DNA from: an uncultured bacterium
GTDB lineage: Bacteria > Myxococcota_A > UBA9042 > PHBI01
Assembly: GCA_938040325.1 (NCBI GenBank)
Contig: CALHXW010000397.1
Span: 1 to 36,409, forward strand
DNA length: 36,409 nt
Direction: 5' to 3'
In this document: piece by piece, positions 29,001-33,659 of the stretch
Numbering within the stretch: position 1 is the stretch's first letter
Layout: every line of letters starts with the position of its first letter
Notes under the pieces: model-generated
Seen by the model: only the letters and a program-made list of their open reading frames with translations
Told to the model about the DNA's origin: nothing
Database searches by the model: none
Position numbers and translations under genes: made by a program

Positions 29001-29976
29001 TGTCGTCGATGTAGGTAAACCCGTCGACCAGGCGGTCGGAGGCGCCGACCGCGCCGTTGTCGCCGGGGTTGTCGACAACCACATCGACCAGTCCGGGGTT
29101 GGTGCCTTCGGGCAGCGTGCAGGTGATGGCCTCGCGGCCGACCACCTCGACCTCGGTTGCCAGCTTGCCGTCGATCCGCACGGTGGCGTCTTCGGCAAAG
29201 GCTTGGCCCTTGATCGTGATGGTCACGCCGCCGCTGAGCGGTCCACTTGCGGGGATCACGCCCAAGACGCGCATCTGCTCAGGCTCGACGTCCTCTTCCG
29301 GCACGTAGTCGTAGCCGTTGATGATCTGGTCGGTCAGGCGCGGCTGGTCCGGCAGCTCTGGCGTCTCGGCGCGGATATCAACGAGACCTGGGCTGAGCGC
29401 TGGGGGTGCAAAGCAGGTGATGGCCTCGGAGCTGATGAACTTGCAGCCACGACCATGCTCGGTGCCGAAGATGATGTCGGTATCCGGAACGAAGCCCTTG
29501 CCTTCGAAGACAACGATGTTGCCGCCGAGCACGGAGCCGAAGCTGGGGGTGGCGTTGATGAGCTGGAAGTCGGCGAGGACTTCCTCCTCTTTCGTGTAGG
29601 TGAACGCGTTTGCCACGTTCGCATTGCGGCCATCGGAGAGCTCGATGAACACATCGACCGGACCCGCTTCGAGACCCGGTGGAGTCTCCATCACCGCGAG
29701 CTCGTCGCCGCCGACGAAGACGCCGCGTGCTTCGATGTCGCCGAACCGAACGAGCATGTCGGGCTGGAAACCAGTCCCTGTCATCATGACGAGGGTCCCA
29801 CCGGCGATGTCGCCCGTGCTGGGTTTGATCGACAGCACTCGCAACTTCCGGACGACCAGCCGGTCGGTTGTGTCGTCGCTGAATGTGTTGAGATCGCCGC
29901 CGCTTTCGTCGCCGCACGCGCCAAACGACAGAGTCGTGGCCAGCGCAACGAGCGCGAGGTTCTTCAAACGCCCCAT
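17068..29976 (-). CDS. Giant surface lipoprotein: 36 TIG repeats, FG-GAP propellers, C-type-lectin-like domain (upstream paralog)
   Basis: About 4,302 residues, first gene of the tandem pair. The ATG at 29976 is chosen because GGGG lies nine bases upstream and it begins a clean lipoprotein signal (MGRLKNLALVAL, lipobox FGAC, Gly at +2, outer membrane predicted). The frame is open to 30063 but that extension lacks signal character. After a short acidic linker, residues about 45-3345 form 36 TIG/IPT repeats, then 14 FG-GAP/VCBS calcium loops from about 3370 to the end, with a C-type-lectin-like domain at about 3562-3694. Every repeat has a positional partner in the downstream paralog. For example repeat 24 reads ICDRPATVLSL in both, and repeat 32 has an extra cysteine loop in both. 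The domain types are extracellular binding modules, so a long adhesive fibre is inferred. It is transcribed divergently from a secreted subtilisin-fold gene. Confidence 0.9.
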   Translation of the reverse strand: MGRLKNLALVALATTLSFGACGDESGGDLNTFSDDTTDRLVVRKLRVLSIKPSTGDIAGGTLVMMTGTGFQPDMLVRFGDIEARGVFVGGDELAVMETPPGLEAGPVDVFIELSDGRNANVANAFTYTKEEEVLADFQLINATPSFGSVLGGNIVVFEGKGFVPDTDIIFGTEHGRGCKFISSEAITCFAPPALSPGLVDIRAETPELPDQPRLTDQIINGYDYVPEEDVEPEQMRVLGVIPASGPLSGGVTITIKGQAFAEDATVRIDGKLATEVEVVGREAITCTLPEGTNPGLVDVVVDNPGDNGAVGASDRLVDGFTYIDDTVEEDPLLILTVNPNTGPLTGGNLVAIGGSGFVPGASVYFGGNLAPTTEVLGSQAITCIAPAGAAAGTVQVRVELPNNTAFTLAESYTYIDTTVEPDALLALSAIPAEGPLSGGTHITLAGQGFEPGAEVYFGGVNATQVDVLGPTAMSLVVPAGLAPGMVNIRVEVPTGAAHTLVGGYTYIDDTITPDTLIVANVLPGAGPLSGGNNVTLGGQGFQQGAIVYFGGVTGPPCTLLGSTAMICTAPPGIVPGFVNLRVELPAPPGGGPAPSYNLPSAYEYIDDTVGTDAMLVLGVLPSEGGTSGGQLVTITGQGFESGAEVTFGGIVATSINVLGPTAITARTPPGQAGLTNVRVDNPGGDGDLLVNGFQYVDDTPQSVPLLVLRAIPNEGPLEGGNTVTLEGSGFADGAKVFVGGTEASAITVLGPTALTFEAPANATPGFVEIEVEMPGANGVAGATHELANAYEYVGTVANNSLLILDVIPDQGSIQGGNFVAISGNGFSTGATVLFGGIPATGCTVLGTNTITCTAPQGAIAGAVDVRVELQPVGGVAGDAATLAGAYTFVDDVAQPDPLLVLGAIPNQGPLAGGNTVTVTGTGFEPGMRVYFDGVVASDVTVLAASALTVEAPPGSDVGFVDIRVELQSATGAASTLVNGYRYFDDGSGADQLTLVNVIPDEGPLSAQTLVTITGSGFEDGMQIFVGTAECASLDVLAPTAISCVMPVGTTPGLADMRAELTTGESFTRSGAFTYIDDTILPDDLLLVEAIPAVGPLAGNNVVTLAGQGFDAGMAVYFAGMPATQVQVLGPNAATCLAPAGVAPGAVDVRVEIPSGPSSTAPGAYQYIDTSVAPDPLRVIRVLPASGPVTGGESLTIEGTGFTLDTNIYIGGAPANNCVVLGPEAINCNAPAGSAVGPVDVRAEDTSVNGGSDTLVNGYTYEAVLNSILGITSVYPVEGSEDGGNLVLLTGTGFMPGMTVTFGSEASPSVSVLSENSATAVTPPSTAGLVDVVLTSPTGAQVTQPNSFRFLPEAVGLLVLNVIPANGPIDGGTTVTVAGQGFVPGATVSFDGVAASSVNYLGPNAITCVTPAGIDAGLANVEVELPPVGGNPGDSHTLANAFTYLAVSLDLLSVATVYPITGTESGDDLVLLTGTGFHDAMTVRFGGVPSPLVKVLTKNSATALTPAHPPGAVNVQLLNPDGAQDVLPNGFSFLSDSNAAPTELPAIGAVLPGTGPVAGGTTIRIIGDNFTAGSAVTLDGVAATQVTVVSQNLITAVVPAGTAGPVSVTVTDTAGQADTLVNGFTYLDPPTLPVISALWPVSGPNTGGTWVVVDGTNFNNPATVFFGGVPATATQFVGPNRLIAVSPAGNIGSVDVSVVNPDGGWDTATDGFSYYDANSLSDPPPVIATIFPAVGTVDGGTSVSVVGANFQAGARIFFGSAEATVTASPTSTNRDVTTPANPPGSTSVTVVNPDGLTHSLNGAFVYFSPPPLISVVSPDVGSTAGGYEVTLIGKNFRSDSSVQWGNFNITAFNSQTPTSLSFFAPPAVPGPIDVTVSNSDGQTDTALSAFTYLNAASLNTPSIISIDPATGPSPGGYLALITGQNFLPTASVHFGLDPATSVVVHSSTLIQVTVPPGVANSVVDVTVENAPGDSDTMVNGFTYGGQTAVPLAVRSVTPGTGPTTGGTVVTISGDGFTPGTVVLFAGVAAPSVDIISTTQLTAVTPAGAAGLVSVRVERPDMQSATAFNAFAYYNQSTVGQGPRVLSLDPIVGPLTGGSLVLIQGQQFGNGAVVYFGASQAPVVTVLDANRIVAETPAATTPGTVAVSVTNTDGLVDVLSGAYTYYDASSLSPPEVFIVQPAQGPTFGGDQINIVGDLFGSGIRAYICDRPATVLSLAGDDTLTVLTPANAPGDCDVAVVNANGLTGRRAQVYEYISPSPVVTSLTPAIGPTAGGQDVVIQGGNFVPGATVKFGNGSATSVVVSDPNTLACRTPANVLGPVDVTVINPGAGQPSGTLANGFTYVDAINGNPPDITSVAPGAGPLVGGTPVRIFGTNFDPAAVLLFDGVQPPSLQFVDATELRFTTPPSATAGSVALTVLNPDGLGDTLPNAFTYAAPTSPPPTISSVVPSQGPEAGGNTITLTGSNFSANGQWFIDGAPLASAATISSTLVTAQAPSHAPGLVGVSYVGPDGQVASKLNAYEFLPAPKLTSLQPSLGGVAGGSQLTAIGDNFKVGMQIWFGPIQGSVLTVSSPSTATVQTPPRPIHGFVDVRVVNPDGQEHTLVDGYEYLAVPELTSVWPPTGPTTGGTLVEVDGSGLHTGSKIFFGANEATAVYFDSFNRVYALTPANPALLTVDVKVVNPDGEEFVLASAFEYTDPATLDPPPVITNMFPPRGPSTGGTRVALDGLNFHDDAHTIFLANRAVIDSVRADRIVAVAPAHDVGTAQVWVVNPDGRSVRSTVDFTYLDPTTVGATPVVNSMAPIAGPTAGDTTVTLVGTGFQTGAVVRFGDTDGVEVTNVPTQIETDTPARAAGSVAVWVVNPDGTQAQAPSTFLFLPPPTVTSVQPNQGPANGDTAVTIYGQNLLTDPNGTEPDIIFCSDYAAAQGCASVDPADVTVLTNGTQISLMSPPHAPGLVDVAVVSPDGQTAVVVDAFTFTAIPTIATIAPNSGPIAGGTTVTVTGTAFQTGVFVLIDNQPCTNVVLVTSTQLTCVTPMGTVGPADVVVGNLDGGAVTATDGYTFLPAPVVSSVTPNTGPNAGGQTVTIQGANFSTTTKPRVFFGTVEVPAADVTVQSATVLQVEVPAGAGSVDIRVRNPDLQEGFLLDGYVYIPPLPTPIILFVTPPSGEEAGGDPIQIVGNNFLAGATAFVGDATANTWTAIGQVVISNNTTTIVGVTPAATAGDYDVRVVNPDGQEAIATDAFTYLPPPDQQDLDLISIQPSRSIVAGGGYVTIAGTGFRPGVTVRFGTGATAQLSPEVTRFGPTLMRAKVPPAPGNMPGAVTIRLTNPPTATLPVEHYDAVDVFEYVDGPVFVVDPGDRLFNEGRDDRGALIFDADGDGLNDVLVFQDGRDRLAMNGRDGKAGFFSYRAFASNSNNATDFAAAHDFDNDGDLDVIRETRNAEIWYCENVGGGDFPSCSAVRGYNSYCNLSDLVVEDFNCDGKADILMTYTSTDSRCRTGILVGNGGGSFSYTTAPFPATTEPTRGVSAADVDGDNDIDILMSNDSNVQNRLYLNNCADIQLAGQCDLPLAGYAGWIFGGKAYTRSQDANLRYHDAKTYCSDRGLKMAEIDNQALEEFFNSVTNYHFWVPMIRPSSGAAFEWDSTVTSSTSTYTNWCTNEPNTNSYLYAYYNRDADCWYDVYTSWNGAYAFCESQGTACSSAWGFQDAQYGAGLTFPVTGGNTRDVLLVDIDDDGDKDAIIANYVQQILVFMNIGGKFIPDDGFRWPQNEANKDIHQLRSADIDMDGDQDVIATFAGNEVKIYVNDRYTVFACPAGAMGCTPTTQQGIGAYSDQTAECDSNGSCRWPNGDGKDSRTDVTGMTVGDLDGDDLPDVYLVGRTYSDRMIMNNGYEDSMPWIDTSRVAPGWFRHNAYRRLPERRDRTLTMRFGDLNADGETDIVKGPYDGPLAIYSNDGAGKMIDVSAQVLPTETTPNFRSHEGATSLADIDGDGDLDIIFEATSYTSGSAGNNYPITTGPHRRRQYINNGTGTFTDLSAINQPLTIGRTAQGTVIHDFDNDGDLDILHGHNYSSYTPYMFINGGDVWNVGGAYFFDETADWQVNASSNYRYVTDMKIIDLNGDAYADLYIGRNGQNRVWLNNGGTSFSDVTVDFSNSASDNTRHVLAEDFDNDGDKDIIALNSGGNRYHFRDSAAAFADITATAGVGSGNTYGGSAGDVDCDGFVDFYTGNYTEKNGLYLNLGGTEFLDISVNLPWDVHNTRTAYLVDWDGDGDLDVFVGNDSDQDRFYLNTTDDPSDTDGGSCPDPL
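17100..19940 (-). repeat. Fourteen FG-GAP/VCBS calcium-loop repeats (upstream paralog)
   Basis: Loops in protein order: DADGDGLNDV, DFDNDGDLDV, DFNCDGKADI, DVDGDNDIDI, then the lectin-like insert, DIDDDGDKDA, DIDMDGDQDV, DLDGDDLPDV, DLNADGETDI, DIDGDGDLDI, DFDNDGDLDI, DLNGDAYADL, DFDNDGDKDI, DVDCDGFVDF and DWDGDGDLDV. Number and order match the downstream paralog, including the cysteine-containing third and thirteenth loops. Confidence 0.85.
18890..19285 (-). other. C-type-lectin-like domain inserted in the FG-GAP region (upstream paralog)
   Basis: It shows AKTYCSDRGLKMAEID, FWVPM, NWCTNEPN, DCWYDVYTSWNGAYAFCE and a trailing cysteine, the same landmark order as in the downstream paralog. The loop before EPN and the sugar-facing stretch (NTNSYLYAYYNRDA here, NTGSYHYAYSNSSN there) differ most, as expected if the two bind different ligands. 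Confidence 0.8.
19945..29850 (-). repeat. Array of 36 TIG/IPT repeats (upstream paralog)
   Basis: It has the same two blocks as the downstream paralog: a 'LLVLxxIPxxGPLSGG' block for repeats 3-16 and a 'PPxITSVxPxxGPxxGG' block for 17-35. Likely intra-repeat cysteine pairs are in repeats 2, 6, 9, 11, 13 and 33, overlapping but not identical with those of the paralog. Confidence 0.88.
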
Positions 29977-30039
29977 GATTTTCCCCAAGATCCGCGGAAT
30001 CGAACATCGATGATGCAGAGTCACTGACGCTAGACTAAT

Positions 30040-30055
30040 TGGTCGGTTCTGTGCA
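30040..30055 (+). promoter_or_regulatory. Weak candidate sigma-54 promoter for the subtilisin-fold gene
   Basis: TGGTCGGTTCTGTGCA has GG and GC exactly 12 bases apart and TGCA at the -12 side, but the CAC after TGG is missing. It lies 107 bases before the next start. A chance match is quite possible. Confidence 0.18.
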
Positions 30056-30091
30056 ACCTTCACTCAGGATTTCACAAAGAGAAACGCGCGC

Positions 30092-30105
30092 CAACCCTAG
30101 GGTTG
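30092..30105. promoter_or_regulatory. Perfect 14-base palindrome in the divergent promoter region
   Basis: CAACCCTAGGGTTG is a perfect dyad about 57 bases from the plus-strand start and 116 from the minus-strand start. Its position between divergent genes suits a regulator that controls both the giant lipoproteins and the subtilisin-fold protein. No regulator gene is adjacent. Confidence 0.4.
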
Positions 30106-30161
30106 CGGCGACTCGTTCGGAGGCGCCCGGCACTCTCGGGGCCGCCGGGCCTGGGGGACAC

Positions 30162-33100
30162 ATGTCAGGCAAGAATCTCCGTAGCTCCTTGGTGGCTGGA
30201 GGGTGGTTGATCTTCGGCACCGTCCTGAGTGTGCCGGTCACAAGTGCGCATGCTCAGACGGGTTTCGACGCGTCAATTGGAGCGCATCACGGTCTCGATC
30301 TGCTCGCCGACCAAGGACTTACTGGTGCGGCAATTAGTATCGGTATCATCGGTGGGCGGGTGGACGCAGACCATGCGGCGCTCTCAGGCGCACAGCTCAA
30401 CGCGCCGGTCACGTTTGGGGCGGGCGGGCCTCCAGATGCGACTCGGCTCGATCATCGCTCAACCGCCACCGCAGCCTTAGTGGCAGAGTTGGCGCCAGGT
30501 GCCTCGATCACGCCGCTCGTGGTGTCGCGTGGCGATGGCTCGATGGGCGGGACCAACCTCCAGGACGCGCTCCGACACGTGGCAGATGGGTCATTTCACG
30601 TCGTCGCCCTCGTGGGTGGCGAGTCGACCTCGCTGTCGACCAGCGGGGTTTGGACAACCAACGAGGTGGCAGAGCAGGCCGCTGCGGCGGGCGTGCTGCT
30701 GATCGCGCCCGTTGGCGAGACTGGCCATGACGGCTTCCGCGTTCTGGCGCCCGCGAGCGCGCCCTCGGTGCTTGCGGTCGGCGCGACCTTTGCTCCGCTC
30801 GCTGCGATGTCGAGCTTCGACGTCGAAGGCTCACCCGCGGTCGCTGGCACCTACCCGGCTCGTTTACCCGCCGTGGTTGGGTCGGACGCGGCCGCCATCC
30901 AGGGGCCCCTCGCAGCGGTTGACGATGCTTGCGGCGCCAACTCCTACGCAAACGTTCCGAGCGGGGCGATTGTGATCGCGCCTGCTCCCCAGTGCGCGCT
31001 GTCTGCAGCGAGCGCACTGGCGGTCAACCAGGGCGCCGTGGCGCTCTTTCTCGCAGCGCCGCGCGGACAGGCCGAGCGATGGGTTCCCGACGACCTCACG
31101 GACTCCAGCGTGCCGGTCGCTATCATCGACACGATCACGGCCGGGGCACTCGCCCGCGCCGCTGCTGAGGTCACGATCGACGTGAGCTGGACCCCGACGA
31201 CGAAGCCCAACGCGGCGCTCACCGACACGGTCACCGAGTTCAGCGCACGCGGGCCAGCGATGCAGCCCGACGGTACCCTCGTCGCTAAGCCCGAGATCAG
31301 CGCCGTCGGCTTCGGTGTCCACGCCCCCCTTCACGGCGGGGGCTGGGCCGAGTACAGCGACGGCGCCTTGGCTGTTGCGTACGTTGCGGCGACCGCGGCT
31401 TTGGTTGCTGAGGCCCGGCCGAGCTGGTCGCCTGCCGAGCTGAAGTCCGCGATCGTCCACGGAAGTGAGCCCGTCTGGCGCACATCCCCACTGTCTGGCG
31501 GCAATGCCGCGTTCGGAGGCACTGGCGGGGTTGCACCCATCACCGTTGGCGGTGCCGGTCGACTGGCAGCGAACGCGGTCCTCGAGGCGCCGATCATGGG
31601 CTCCGTCGACGGCGGCGCCGTCATCGACTTTGGCCTCGTGGCGAGCACCGCGCCGGCCACCATCAGTCGGGTGCTCACGCTGACGAACACCGAGGCGAGC
31701 GACGCTGACGCGCTTCCTGTCGCCGTCGATCTCGACTTCTTGTTCCGCGACCCCGACCAAGCCAACTCGGGTGTGACGCTCTTCCTCGAGCCGTCCACCG
31801 TTGAGCTGGGGCCTGGCGAGTCTGTCGAGGTGACCGTCTCTGTCGAGGTCGACCCACGCGTTCTCGACCGCTGGGGTCACTTAGCGGCGACAGCCGCGGT
31901 CGCCGACTCCGGCTCCGCCCCACTCCAAGACGGCGTCGAGTTCGATGGCACGGTGCGCGTGCGTGCGAACGGCTTGTCGCTGCTGCGGGTCCCGTTCTTT
32001 TTGACCCCGCGGGCTACGACCGTGATGGAAACGGCGGACGTTTGCATCGCGCCACCTGACTTCGACATGCGGGTCGTTGACACGAGCAGCGTTCGCGGCC
32101 GCAGTGAGGTATTCAGCTTGCTGCATCACGACACCGATGAAACCGCGAGCGGTATTCAGGCGCTGGGCGTACGAAAGGTCGACCGGGCCGATGGAATCAC
32201 CTGGCTGCAGTTCGGCGTGACCCTGTTCGAGACGACTGCGCTCCCTGAAGGCGCAAGCGTCGGCGTGTGGCTCGACGTCGACAACGATCCCGAGGGGGAC
32301 TACCTGCTCATCAACCTCGCAGCCGATGTGCTCGACAGCGCTGCGCCGAGCGGAACCAGCGTGACCCTGACCTTGGCGCCCGACGCCACGGGTGCGATCG
32401 AGACGCCGGCGGGTCGGTTCGCCCTTGTCGACACGCTCTATACGGTCGCCGACCGGGTCGCGTCCCAGCGTATCCTGACCGCCGACCTCAGCGCTGTCGG
32501 ACTCGATCCTGACGACCCGTTCCAAGCCTGGGTCGTGAGCTGGAGCGCCGACGGCGACACAGACGGCGTTCCCTCCGCTGGTGCGGGGCTCATGCCGCCG
32601 AGCGCACCCTTGGCGATCGATCTGGACTGCGGTCTCTGGGAGCTCGCAAGCCCATCGCTCTACGTCGAAGCGCAGAGCCGCGGGCTGCTTGAGAGCGCGC
32701 CGACGTGCAGCGACATTGACGGCATGTTGGTGATGCACCTCACCAACGATCCAAACGAGCTCGCCTTCGAGGTCTTGGTCCCGCCGACAGCGGCCATCTA
32801 CACCTGCTCTGAAGAGATGCTCGAGATCGCTGACACCGATTTCTGCGGCGGCACGCCCGACTACACCCAGCACATCGACGGTGTCTGCGATGGTGCCGTC
32901 ACCGCCGCAGTCGACGGCCGCACGAGCTTCGAGCTTGGCGAGACCGACGTGACCGTGCGCATCACCGACTACTGGGGCAACTTTACGAGCTGCGCGACGA
33001 CGATCGTCATGGAAGACCGGACCCCGCCAGAGGCCGACTGCGTCGAGCTGCTCTCGGTGTCAGCACAGACCGGTGACCTGCCGCTGGATCACCGCTCAGA

Positions 33101-33482
33101 GATGTTCGATGCCTGCGGCGTCGAGTCGACCAAGATCGTCTTCGCACGCTGCCTGATCGACGTCGGTGAGGGCGAGTTCGTCGACGTGAGCGACACGTGC
33201 AAGTTCGAGTACCTCGAAGACGGCTCCTTCCGCATGCATGACCTTGGCCGCGAGGCGACGGTCGTCGAGTGGGTCGTCCGCGGAACCGATGCTGCTGGAA
33301 ACGAGGGGCAGGGCACATGCTACGCCACTGTCGACCGCGACCTCGTGGTTGCGAGTGGCTCCGGTGACCTCAGCGATGAGTGCAGCGGCGCAGGGACCGG
33401 TGCGGTGTTGTGGCTCGCGTCGCTGATCGGCCTGCTCTGGCGTCGTCGGCGGACGGCAGGCGTCGCATCCCGACAGGCTTGA
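30162..33482 (+). CDS. Secreted subtilisin-fold (S8-like) pseudoprotease with PA-like insert and MYXO-CTERM-like tail
   Basis: 1,106 residues from ATG 30162, chosen for GGGGGA upstream and the signal peptide that follows (cleavage likely after SAHA, residue 31). Residues about 50-440 have S8 landmarks in order: ISIGIIGGR, DHRSTATAALVAELAPGA, IAPVGETG, FSARGP with KPEISAVG, YSDGALAVAYVAATAALV, and PSWSPAELKSAI. A PA-like segment lies at about 238-330. The nucleophile serine is replaced (Leu403 in GTSMA), the Asp of DTG is Gly64 and the oxyanion Asn is Glu186; only His98 remains. So the fold is probably kept for binding, not cleavage. Beta-rich domains follow, including an HYR-like segment (TDYWGNFTSCATTIV). 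The C-terminus has Cys1074, a hydrophobic helix and RRRR, as in MYXO-CTERM surface-sorted proteins. It is divergent from the giant lipoproteins. Confidence 0.82.
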   Translation: MSGKNLRSSLVAGGWLIFGTVLSVPVTSAHAQTGFDASIGAHHGLDLLADQGLTGAAISIGIIGGRVDADHAALSGAQLNAPVTFGAGGPPDATRLDHRSTATAALVAELAPGASITPLVVSRGDGSMGGTNLQDALRHVADGSFHVVALVGGESTSLSTSGVWTTNEVAEQAAAAGVLLIAPVGETGHDGFRVLAPASAPSVLAVGATFAPLAAMSSFDVEGSPAVAGTYPARLPAVVGSDAAAIQGPLAAVDDACGANSYANVPSGAIVIAPAPQCALSAASALAVNQGAVALFLAAPRGQAERWVPDDLTDSSVPVAIIDTITAGALARAAAEVTIDVSWTPTTKPNAALTDTVTEFSARGPAMQPDGTLVAKPEISAVGFGVHAPLHGGGWAEYSDGALAVAYVAATAALVAEARPSWSPAELKSAIVHGSEPVWRTSPLSGGNAAFGGTGGVAPITVGGAGRLAANAVLEAPIMGSVDGGAVIDFGLVASTAPATISRVLTLTNTEASDADALPVAVDLDFLFRDPDQANSGVTLFLEPSTVELGPGESVEVTVSVEVDPRVLDRWGHLAATAAVADSGSAPLQDGVEFDGTVRVRANGLSLLRVPFFLTPRATTVMETADVCIAPPDFDMRVVDTSSVRGRSEVFSLLHHDTDETASGIQALGVRKVDRADGITWLQFGVTLFETTALPEGASVGVWLDVDNDPEGDYLLINLAADVLDSAAPSGTSVTLTLAPDATGAIETPAGRFALVDTLYTVADRVASQRILTADLSAVGLDPDDPFQAWVVSWSADGDTDGVPSAGAGLMPPSAPLAIDLDCGLWELASPSLYVEAQSRGLLESAPTCSDIDGMLVMHLTNDPNELAFEVLVPPTAAIYTCSEEMLEIADTDFCGGTPDYTQHIDGVCDGAVTAAVDGRTSFELGETDVTVRITDYWGNFTSCATTIVMEDRTPPEADCVELLSVSAQTGDLPLDHRSEMFDACGVESTKIVFARCLIDVGEGEFVDVSDTCKFEYLEDGSFRMHDLGREATVVEWVVRGTDAAGNEGQGTCYATVDRDLVVASGSGDLSDECSGAGTGAVLWLASLIGLLWRRRRTAGVASRQA

Positions 33483-33659
33483 GTCCTTGCTCGTTCGCTA
33501 GACCTCCGCGACAGAAGCTTTGATAGGTCGTGCTCGGCCGTATTGACGCGATCCCGGCGTCACTTCGTCGTTCACCTATCCCGATCGGCTCGGTCCTCGT
33601 TCGTTGGCCTCAGGCCAATACGACGCGATCCAAACCATCAGCACTTCTATCGCAGTGCT
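33483..33659. terminator. Convergent gap with three short inverted repeats, possible terminators
   Basis: TGACGC/GCGTCA (33544-33562), TTGGCC/GGCCAA (33604-33618) and AGCACT/AGTGCT (33640-33659) each form a 6-base stem. The last directly follows the stop of the minus-strand pirin gene. None has a clear T tract, so termination by these is uncertain. Confidence 0.3.

Noticed and set aside
6965..29850. Recurrent DNA motifs every ~270 bases, considered as a CRISPR-like or interspersed repeat array.
   Set aside because: The period and motif are explained by repeated protein domains (GPLSGG and similar). The copies are diverged and in frame, with no spacer-repeat structure.
28483..30027. Long plus-strand open frame (about 514 codons) opposite the start of the upstream giant gene, and a similar one of about 506 codons at 21130-22650.
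   Set aside because: They are antisense to clear TIG-repeat coding sequence. Their translations are charged, low-complexity and repeat with the TIG period, as expected from high-GC codon bias with few stops on the opposite strand.
30039..30161. Upstream start for the subtilisin-fold protein (adds 41 residues).
   Set aside because: It would put charged residues in front of the signal peptide and run over the divergent palindrome. The ATG at 30162 has GGGGGA and a proper signal peptide.
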